The notes below the pieces were generated by a model. That model ran no database searches. It had not been told where the DNA came from and was given only the letters and a program-made list of their open reading frames with translations. A stretch of 6,694 nt of DNA from Janthinobacterium lividum (lineage in GTDB: Bacteria > Pseudomonadota > Gammaproteobacteria > Steroidobacterales > Steroidobacteraceae), in the NCBI GenBank assembly GCA_943327025.2, contig CALPVO020000119.1:1-6694 (forward strand), read 5' to 3'. Shown here in pieces: positions 1 to 5,105 of this stretch; the stretch's first letter is position 1; the number at the start of each line of letters is the position of its first letter. A program made the translations under genes and the position numbers.

Positions 1-461
1 ACTGCCACACGCTGCGTCGTCGTCAGCTCCACCTTCACACCGTGATCCGGCAATACCACGCCGTAGAAGCCCGGGCGCGCATGTTCGCTGGCCTTGTCCT
101 TCTCGGCCGAAAAATCTTGGCTAACTGCGTTCCACTTCGTGCCCGCAGCAGGCATCAACAGCATGTCGCCCATCTCCGGGATGCCCGCACCGCTGATATG
201 CGTATTCGAGAAGCCCAGGATGCGCGGCGCACGGTACTGGTAGCCACTACTGTAGTTCCAGCCGCGGTCAGCGTTGTCCGGGCCGGGCGCCACCATGCCG
301 AAGGGCACCATTGCCGCCGGTGTCACATGACCTGTGCCGTCAGTACCGATGAACGGGTCGACGTAGCGGGTGAGGTCGGCGCTGGCTACAGCGACATTCC
401 ACGCTACCACCAGCCCCCAGAGGAGCAGCCAGCGCAACCAGTTCATAGTCCATCGGTTCAT
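1..461 (-). CDS. GH92 family alpha-mannosidase, N-terminal part (cut by window edge)
   Basis: About 153 codons are visible; the 3' end is outside the window. The N-terminus is a signal peptide: a short Arg-containing start, a Leu/Val/Trp-rich core at about residues 8-26, and an AVASA cleavage site near residue 28, so the enzyme should be exported. The mature part begins at once with the GH92 N-terminal signature: VDPFIGTDGTGH (34-45), VPFGMV (52-57), GWNYSSGY (67-74) and GFSNTHISGAGIPEMGD (83-99), followed by LLMP. GH92 enzymes are calcium-dependent exo-acting alpha-mannosidases, usually around 750 residues, and act on N-glycans or mannans. The catalytic acids lie in the missing C-terminal domain, so activity and linkage cannot be judged. 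The ATG at 461 overlaps the upstream esterase stop by four bases (ATGA), favouring this start over the in-frame ATG at 446. Family assignment is firm; substrate is inferred. Confidence 0.9.
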   Translation of the reverse strand, partial: MNRWTMNWLRWLLLWGLVVAWNVAVASADLTRYVDPFIGTDGTGHVTPAAMVPFGMVAPGPDNADRGWNYSSGYQYRAPRILGFSNTHISGAGIPEMGDMLLMPAAGTKWNAVSQDFSAEKDKASEHARPGFYGVVLPDHGVKVELTTTQRVA

Positions 462-1270
462 GGCGCGGGTATCCCAGCCGTCAGCGTCTTGCCGAAGAAG
501 CGCAGCGTCTCTTCCAAATGCTGCATCCAATAGGCCCAGTCATGCTCACCGGTATGTTCAGCGTATTCGTGGGCGACGCCTGCTTGCAGCAGGTCCGCAT
601 GAAGCTTGCGGTTCGCGTCGATGAGAATATCGTCGCGTCCGCAGTCGAAGCGCAAGGCCGGAAGCGGTGTACTGGCGGTTCGGAGGGCGTCGAGGACGCT
701 GGTATCGGCGGGGCTCCCAGCCCATCCATCGCGACTCTCCGCCATCAGCGCGTCCATCTGCGTAGCGTCGGTGACCGAAGAGTGCCCGGCTGCAGCCACG
801 AAGCGCTGCGGGTAACGCCCTGCCAGCCGCAAGGCACCAAAGCCGCCGATGCTGAGGCCAGCAATGAACAGCGGCGAAGCTTCGCTACAGGCATCGCACG
901 CCGCACACGCGGCAGCGGGTACTTCGTCGACTATCCAGCGTTCGAAGTTTTTCCCGCCATGGGGCACGTAGCCCGAACCATCGCCCCACAAGCCATCGCT
1001 GGGCATGGCCAGCACCATGGGTGGAATAACGTTTTCGTCTATCAAGCGCTGCGCTGTCAGGTGCGCCGCGCCCTTGAAAGCCCAGGCCCAATGGGAACTG
1101 TACGCACCGTGGAGCAATAGCACCAACGGTACATCGTGCAAATCCGCCGCTTGCAGCGGCACATACAACAGAAGGTCAGCACGTTGCTCCAACGCCGCGC
1201 TCTTCACGGTGACAAAGCGAATGCCAGGCGGCGCGAAAGCCGGATTGGACACTTCAACCGTACGAAACAT
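458..1270 (-). CDS. Alpha/beta-hydrolase esterase (FrmB/EstA-like putative esterase family)
   Basis: 270 residues, normal length for the family of S-formylglutathione hydrolase FrmB-like and tributyrin esterases. Visible landmarks in order: the strand and oxyanion loop LVLLLHGAYSSHWAW (49-63), the nucleophile elbow GLSIGG with Ser140, CGRDD with the probable acid Asp214, and GEHDW with the probable base His243. All three triad members are therefore present. There is no signal peptide, so it should act in the cytoplasm, probably removing acyl groups (acetyl or similar) from a small substrate such as an esterified sugar; that substrate is inferred from context only. The ATG at 1270 has a good Shine-Dalgarno sequence (AGGGAAG, 7 bases away). 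It follows the dioxygenase gene by 32 bases and overlaps the GH92 gene by 4, consistent with an operon. An odd feature is a CAACDAC cluster (residues 122-128) just before the nucleophile strand. Confidence 0.86.
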   Translation of the reverse strand: MFRTVEVSNPAFAPPGIRFVTVKSAALEQRADLLLYVPLQAADLHDVPLVLLLHGAYSSHWAWAFKGAAHLTAQRLIDENVIPPMVLAMPSDGLWGDGSGYVPHGGKNFERWIVDEVPAAACAACDACSEASPLFIAGLSIGGFGALRLAGRYPQRFVAAAGHSSVTDATQMDALMAESRDGWAGSPADTSVLDALRTASTPLPALRFDCGRDDILIDANRKLHADLLQAGVAHEYAEHTGEHDWAYWMQHLEETLRFFGKTLTAGIPAP

Positions 1271-1277
1271 GGCGTAT

Positions 1278-1284
1278 CTTCCCT
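1278..1284 (-). promoter_or_regulatory. Shine-Dalgarno site of the esterase gene
   Basis: Minus-strand AGGGAAG with a 7-base spacer to the ATG at 1270. It is the clearest ribosome-binding site in the window and fixes the esterase start. Seen directly; function inferred from complementarity to the 16S rRNA tail. Confidence 0.7.
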
Positions 1285-1302
1285 ACTGCCGTTGGCGATA
1301 CA

Positions 1303-2235
1303 TCAGCGCGACCAAATGACCGGGTTCTTGCGGGTGTCGATAATCTCGCCCTCGCGCGCACCCGGACACCATTGGTCGCGGTCGTTGGCCTGAATGGCGT
1401 TCAGCGCGGGAACCAGACGCATAGCGGCGTCCATGTAGATCACCGTCATCACCGAACGCGGCTGCGTGCTGGTGTTGGCGCCGGCCTTGTGGAAGGTCCA
1501 GCCTAAATGGAAGCTCACCTCACCCAAATCGAAAGCGCCCACTTCGAACGGAAAGCCATGACGCGCCATGTTCTCGGTAATGCGTGCTTCGCTTTCATCG
1601 CTGATGCCAAGGTCGCGCCCGAACGAGACGCCCTGGCTACCGGCATAGAAGCCCAGCGGCCCCATTTCCAGCGGCACTGCCTGCAACGGAACCCACGCCG
1701 TAATGGTGCGGTCGCTGGCCAGCGGCCAGTAGTACTGGTCCGCATGGGCCGGCGTAATGCCGCCGCTAGGCTCTTTGTAGAGGCTTTGGTCATGGTAAAG
1801 GCGCACCCCATGCACCTCCAGCAATTCGGCCGCAATGCGCGCCAGCCGCTGCCCCATCACGAAGCGTGCCACCAGCGCACTCTTCTCCCACAAGTTCATC
1901 ACCTGCAGGAACGCGCGGTCGTAGGTGCTGCGCTCCTCCAATGGGCGGCTCTCGGTGTTCAGCTCGATGGTCAGCCGTGTTATCTCGCGCCCGTAGTAAG
2001 CCAACGTGGCAGGCGACAAGACTTGCTTCAGCTTGATGCAGCCATCGCGGCGAAACGCCTCGACCCGTTCCGGTAGCAGCGCATAGGGGCTATCGAGGTC
2101 GGAGCACAGGGAAGCGGTATGCGGGCTAGTCATTGACGTGATCACGGCAGACGTATTCATGGCAGGCGGGTTCATGGCAGATGGGTTTATGGCAGATAGG
2201 TTTTTGGCGAGCGAGTTCATGGCGGGTGTGTTCAA
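1303..2235 (-). CDS. PhyH-family Fe(II)/2-oxoglutarate dioxygenase
   Basis: A member of the phytanoyl-CoA dioxygenase (PhyH) family: non-haem iron enzymes that use O2 and 2-oxoglutarate to hydroxylate or oxidatively cleave a substrate. Numbering from the TTG at 2235 (310 residues), the metal ligands are visible as HAD (His165, Asp167) and the distal His249 in GWTFHKAG; Arg260 is placed to bind 2-oxoglutarate. The family core begins near residue 53 (LLPERVEAFRRDG). The start is uncertain: residues 1-34 are a low-complexity MNxxA repeat, with possible starts at 2235 (TTG), 2220, 2175, 2160 and 2133 (ATG), and none has a convincing Shine-Dalgarno site. Starting at 2133 gives 276 residues, closer to the family. 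No signal peptide, so cytoplasmic. The gene starts 24 bases after the alpha-glucosidase stop if TTG is used. The substrate is unknown; PhyH homologues act on many different molecules, so the name does not imply phytanic acid. Confidence 0.85.
   Translation of the reverse strand: MNTPAMNSLAKNLSAINPSAMNPPAMNTSAVITSMTSPHTASLCSDLDSPYALLPERVEAFRRDGCIKLKQVLSPATLAYYGREITRLTIELNTESRPLEERSTYDRAFLQVMNLWEKSALVARFVMGQRLARIAAELLEVHGVRLYHDQSLYKEPSGGITPAHADQYYWPLASDRTITAWVPLQAVPLEMGPLGFYAGSQGVSFGRDLGISDESEARITENMARHGFPFEVGAFDLGEVSFHLGWTFHKAGANTSTQPRSVMTVIYMDAAMRLVPALNAIQANDRDQWCPGAREGEIIDTRKNPVIWSR
2131..2235 (-). repeat. 15-bp tandem repeat at the 5' end of the dioxygenase gene
   Basis: Six 15-base units run on the minus strand at 2235-2221, 2220-2206, 2205-2191, 2190-2176, 2175-2161 and 2160-2146, followed by a decayed seventh at 2145-2131. 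The consensus is close to ATGAACCCGTCTGCC, encoding MNPSA. Unit first codons are TTG, ATG, AAA, ATA, ATG, ATG and GTG. Because the unit is a multiple of three, gain or loss of copies would keep the reading frame but change the number of possible start codons or the length of the N-terminal tail. Confidence 0.88.
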
Positions 2236-2259
2236 GAAAATAATTCGCGTTGCTTTGGA

Positions 2260-3924
2260 TCAAACGATTGGCAGGTAGAGCGCTGCTCCAGCAGGCAGCT
2301 GTAGTTGATTACCCTCGAGTGCCGCACCTGCATGTGTGAATAGCGACGCGCCGCAGGTAGCAGCAGCGAGCGGCCACGGCACGGTTGCGCTGTTGCTACC
2401 GAGATTGAAAGCGAGGAGCAGCACGTCGTCGGACACGGTATCCACATACCGCCGGCGAAGTACCAACACGTCGCCGTCTGCCACCAGCACTTCCAGATCA
2501 CCCAAGGGCAGCGCCGGATGCTTGCGGCGTAGCGCCAGCAGTTGGCGTGTGGCGTTAAGCGTCGAAGCCGGGTCTGCCAATTGCTGGTCGACAGCCAGCG
2601 GCGCGTGCGCCGGGTCGATGGGCAGCCACGTTCGTGCAGCGCTACTGAACCCCAACTGTGGCGCATCTGCTCGCCAGGGAAACGGCGTGCGGCAGCCATC
2701 GCGGCCGGGGTTCAAGGGCCAGTTCGCCAAGCCATAGGGGTCGCGCAGGTCTTCGAAGGCCACCGTGCTCTGCGGCAGCCCGAGCTCTTCGCCTTGATAC
2801 AGAAACACCGTGCCACGCAAAGCCAACAGCAGCGCCAGCCAAGTGACAGGCGTGGCCCCAGCGGTGGCAATGGAAGCATCGCCGCTGCCGCCGAACGCGA
2901 ATGCGCCAACCGCACCGCCGCCCCAGCGCGACGCCACCCGCGGCGCGTCGTGGTTCGAAAAGGCCCAGCTCGGCCACGCCTTGCCGCCATTTCCCTCGCT
3001 CCATGGCGCGAGATAACGCAACACGTGCTTGGCGTCGGGCCGGTCGCCCAGGAACGCAAACGAGTACGCCGTATGCAGCCGCTGCGCGCCCTGCGTGTAC
3101 TCCATCATCGTGGGCAAGGGGTCCGCGCCGCCTATCTCGGCTACCGCCATGCGTGCGCCATAGCTGTCCATCAGCGCCCGCAGGCGCTCGAAGAATACCG
3201 GCGCTTCCGGCTGGTCCGCGTTGTGTACATGGCGCTGCATCAACACTGGCGAAGCGCCGCGTTGGCCTTCCTGCAGCGGTGGGTTGTCTTGCAGAGCGCG
3301 GCTATGGAAATACAAGTTCGCGGTGTCGAGCCGGAAGCCATCCACTCCGCGGTCCAGCCAAAAGCGCGCTACCTCCAGCACCGCATCCTGCACGGTGGTG
3401 CAGTGAAAGTTCAGGTCCGGCATTTGCGGCAGGAAGTTGTGCAGGTAGTACTGCTGCCGCCGCGAATCCCAGCGCCACGCGGGGCCGCCCATCCAGCTTT
3501 GCCAATTGTTCGGCGGCGTGCCATCTGGCTTCGGGTCTGCCCACACGTACCAATCCGCCTTGGCGTTCGTGCGGCTGCTACGGCTTTCCTGGAACCAAGG
3601 GTGTTCGGCAGCGGTGTGGCTCCACACTTGGTCGATGACGACCTTCAGCCCTAGCCGGTGCGCCTCGAGGAGCAAGGCATCGAAGTCCGCCAAGGTGCCA
3701 AAGAGCGGGTCCACGCCCAAGTGGTCCGCCACGTCGTAGCCGAAGTCCCGCATGGGGCTGGTGAAAAACGGCGACAGCCAGATGCCATCCACGCCCAGCT
3801 CCGCCACATACGGCAAGGCCTGCGTCACGCCAGCCAAGTCGCCGACGCCGTCGCCATTGGCGTCAGCGAAGCTGCGCGGGTAGATCTGGTAGAACGTGGC
3901 GCCACGCCACCATTCGTTGCTCAC
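2260..3924 (-). CDS. GH13 alpha-glucosidase (subfamily 23-like)
   Basis: 554 residues, full length. The N-terminus WWRGATFYQIYPRSF and the calcium-loop-like DANGDGVGDL (21-30) are typical of GH13 exo-alpha-glucosidases. Conserved regions: region I DQVWSHT (98-104), a variant typical of the Xanthomonas/Halomonas-type group; region II GFRLDTAN with nucleophile Asp200; region III VAEIGG with acid/base Glu263; region IV FSNHDAPR with His325 and Asp326. YQGEELGLP (376-384) and GRDGCRTPFPW (407-417) also match. It hydrolyses terminal alpha-glucosides, probably short oligosaccharides such as maltose or its relatives. There is no signal peptide, so it is expected in the cytoplasm. The start is GTG at 3924, with a weak AGG 7 bases upstream; the protein begins where homologues do. 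It heads the four-gene minus-strand operon and is divergent from the AraC-type regulator. A Gly/Ala-rich stretch (334-357) follows region IV. All catalytic residues are intact. Confidence 0.93.
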   Translation of the reverse strand: MSNEWWRGATFYQIYPRSFADANGDGVGDLAGVTQALPYVAELGVDGIWLSPFFTSPMRDFGYDVADHLGVDPLFGTLADFDALLLEAHRLGLKVVIDQVWSHTAAEHPWFQESRSSRTNAKADWYVWADPKPDGTPPNNWQSWMGGPAWRWDSRRQQYYLHNFLPQMPDLNFHCTTVQDAVLEVARFWLDRGVDGFRLDTANLYFHSRALQDNPPLQEGQRGASPVLMQRHVHNADQPEAPVFFERLRALMDSYGARMAVAEIGGADPLPTMMEYTQGAQRLHTAYSFAFLGDRPDAKHVLRYLAPWSEGNGGKAWPSWAFSNHDAPRVASRWGGGAVGAFAFGGSGDASIATAGATPVTWLALLLALRGTVFLYQGEELGLPQSTVAFEDLRDPYGLANWPLNPGRDGCRTPFPWRADAPQLGFSSAARTWLPIDPAHAPLAVDQQLADPASTLNATRQLLALRRKHPALPLGDLEVLVADGDVLVLRRRYVDTVSDDVLLLAFNLGSNSATVPWPLAAATCGASLFTHAGAALEGNQLQLPAGAALYLPIV

Positions 3925-3938
3925 AGGCTGGCCTAGTT

Positions 3939-3958
3939 GCGGAAAACCGGTATTCTGC
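3939..3958. promoter_or_regulatory. Candidate operator: 20-bp near-palindrome
   Basis: GCGGAAAACCGGTATTCTGC equals its own reverse complement at 16 of 20 positions and is centred on ACCGGT. It lies 14 bases upstream of the alpha-glucosidase GTG. An even palindrome with a central CG resembles operators of LacI-family regulators, whereas AraC-family proteins usually bind direct repeats, so its binder need not be the neighbouring regulator. It could also fold as a hairpin in the operon leader and affect translation. The symmetry is seen; the function is inferred. Confidence 0.42.
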
Positions 3959-4065
3959 GAGGCAATAAGGCGCCAAACATCCTGCCAGGACGCCCGTAAT
4001 GACTGTTTTCATACTTTCGGGTTCAAGGTAGCCCGCATGTTCAGGCGCCGCCTCCCGTGCGTGTT

Positions 4066-4087
4066 TGCCCCGGCATTTCCCGGGGCA
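4066..4087 (+). other. GC-rich hairpin in the leader of the AraC-type gene
   Basis: Two 8-base arms, TGCCCCGG (4066-4073) and CCGGGGCA (4080-4087), flank a 6-base loop and are perfect complements. No T-run follows, so it is not a classical terminator. If the regulator starts at 4135 the hairpin lies in its untranslated leader; it would be inside the coding region only if the GTG at 4057 were used. Part of the symmetry comes from the overlapping 12-bp repeat. Confidence 0.5.
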
Positions 4088-4131
4088 GTCCACCAGGCAT
4101 TTTCCCGGGCATTTCCCCGGAGTTTCCCGCG
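4072..4131 (+). repeat. 12-bp tandem repeat before the AraC-type gene
   Basis: Five 12-base units at 4072, 4084, 4096, 4108 and 4120: GGCATTTCCCGG, GGCAGTCCACCA, GGCATTTTCCCG, GGCATTTCCCCG and GAGTTTCCCGCG. Units 1, 3 and 4 are nearly identical; units 2 and 5 are diverged. The array ends three bases before the ATG at 4135 and is in frame with it, reading as a four-residue GISP/GIFP-like repeat if translation began at 4057. It could be direct-repeat protein-binding sites or a mini-satellite. Confidence 0.7.
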
Positions 4132-4134
4132 GCC

Positions 4135-5037
4135 ATGAAAGTCGCCCGCGAACCCATTCCCACGGCGGACGAGAGCCTGCGCTACCTGCACCTGAAGCTG
4201 CCGGTGTTTCGCGGCGAACTGCACCGCCACGGGCATTTCGAACTAACGTGGATACAGCGCGGCGAGGGCCTGCGCTGGGTGGGCGACAGCGTGGCGCCGT
4301 TCTTCGACGGCGACCTAGTGTTGGTGGGCAGCGAGATTCCCCACCTGTGGGCCAGCCGCGGGCCCGAACCGGCGGAGCCCTGCATCGCTACCGTGCTGCA
4401 GTTCCCGCCCGACTGGACGCGACGCTTCGGTCTGCCAGAACTGAAGACCGTGGCGCCACTGATGGCGCATGCTGCAGCGGGCTTGGAGGTGCTAGGAGAA
4501 ACGCGCACGGCTGTGCAGCGCCTGCTGGCAGGCCTAGAGGGCGCTTCGGCGCTGCAACGCGTGGCAGTGCTACTGGAAGTGTTGGACCGGCTTCAGGCCG
4601 GCGCAGAGGACCTGCTGCCACTCTCAGGCACCTTGTCAGCCGCTTCGATAGAAAACGCCAGCACCAGCGTGGGCCTGCCACGCATAGACCGTGTGCTGAG
4701 CTGGATAGAAACGAACCTCGGCAACGACCTGCGGGTGGATGACGCCGCTGCCATCGCGCACGTGACGCCGGCCGCCTTCGGGCGCTTCTTCAAACGCGAG
4801 GTGGGAAAGAACTTCACGGCCTACGTGAACGACGCGCGCTGCGGCTGGGCAGCGCTACGGCTGGTACAAAGCACCGAACCCATCGCGCAAATTGCGCAGA
4901 CTTGCGGCTTCCCTACTCTCTCGAATTTCAGCGACCAGTTCCGCAGACGCTATGCCGTGGCCCCGAGGGAATTTCGTGTGGGCCGCACGCTGGCGCAACG
5001 CACAGACACCGTGCACCCACTACCGAAGACGGAGTGA
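4135..5037 (+). CDS. AraC-family transcriptional regulator with N-terminal cupin-like sensor domain
   Basis: 300 residues from the ATG at 4135. The N-terminal half is an AraC-type cupin ligand-binding domain: HRHGHFELTWIQRGEG (30-45), WVGDSVAPFFDGDLVLVG (48-65) and IPHLW (68-72). The C-terminal ~110 residues hold two helix-turn-helix units: the first at about 200-222 (LRVDDAAAIAHVTPAAFGRFFK), the second at about 248-272 (EPIAQIAQTCGFPTLSNFSDQFRRR), followed by the typical APREFR end. Such proteins sense a small molecule, often a sugar, and switch on nearby genes. It is divergent from the glycosidase operon, which is its likely target. An in-frame GTG at 4057 would add 26 residues, but these are repeat-encoded Pro/Gly-rich sequence with no homology to the domain, so 4135 is preferred; a GGAG lies 12 bases upstream, somewhat far for a ribosome-binding site. 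The effector is unknown. Confidence 0.9.
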   Translation: MKVAREPIPTADESLRYLHLKLPVFRGELHRHGHFELTWIQRGEGLRWVGDSVAPFFDGDLVLVGSEIPHLWASRGPEPAEPCIATVLQFPPDWTRRFGLPELKTVAPLMAHAAAGLEVLGETRTAVQRLLAGLEGASALQRVAVLLEVLDRLQAGAEDLLPLSGTLSAASIENASTSVGLPRIDRVLSWIETNLGNDLRVDDAAAIAHVTPAAFGRFFKREVGKNFTAYVNDARCGWAALRLVQSTEPIAQIAQTCGFPTLSNFSDQFRRRYAVAPREFRVGRTLAQRTDTVHPLPKTE

Positions 5038-5057
5038 CGGGGGAACCCGTGGCCGTC

Positions 5058-5084
5058 CTCAAGCGGCTTTTATCGCCGCTTGAG
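5058..5084. terminator. Hairpin between convergent genes, possible bidirectional terminator
   Basis: Arms CTCAAGCGGC (5058-5067) and GCCGCTTGAG (5075-5084) are a perfect 10-bp inverted repeat with a 7-base loop. It lies 20 bases after the regulator stop and 21 bases after the receptor stop on the other strand. Position and stem strength suit a shared terminator. Neither strand has the T-run expected of an intrinsic terminator, so termination may be weak or may simply involve RNA end protection. Confidence 0.6.
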
Positions 5085-5105
5085 CATGCCCACTTAGGCG
5101 GTTAA

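Larger units (their letters stand above)
3925..4134. promoter_or_regulatory. Divergent intergenic region between the operon and the AraC-type regulator
   Basis: This 210-base segment must hold the promoters for the minus-strand operon and the plus-strand regulator. It contains a 20-bp near-palindrome next to the alpha-glucosidase start, an AT-richer core at about 3998-4017, a GC-rich hairpin at 4066-4087 and a 12-bp tandem repeat at 4072-4131. I could not identify convincing -35/-10 pairs on either strand. Placing the promoters here rests on gene orientation only. Confidence 0.6.

Noticed and set aside
518..1120. Plus-strand open frame of 200 codons
   Set aside because: Antisense to the esterase gene, with no recognisable motif and no plausible ribosome-binding site; treated as a shadow frame.
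2131..2235. CRISPR array
   Set aside because: Units are 15 bp and directly contiguous with no spacers, so this is a tandem repeat.
2542..3654. Long plus-strand open frame of 370 codons
   Set aside because: It is wholly antisense to the GH13 gene, whose catalytic motifs are all intact. Its Arg/Ala/Gln-rich translation matches no family I know and is the usual byproduct of a high-GC coding strand.
3863..4012. Minus-strand small frame starting MKTVITGVLAGC, resembling a lipoprotein signal with a LAGC lipobox
   Set aside because: Only 49 codons, overlaps the alpha-glucosidase start by about 60 bases, has no Shine-Dalgarno site, and the residues after the Cys look random. Probably chance in the intergenic region, though worth a conservation check.
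4057..4134. GTG at 4057 as the start of the AraC-type protein
   Set aside because: The added 26 residues are encoded by the 12-bp repeat and hairpin and do not resemble the AraC cupin domain; the ATG at 4135 gives a normal 300-residue protein.
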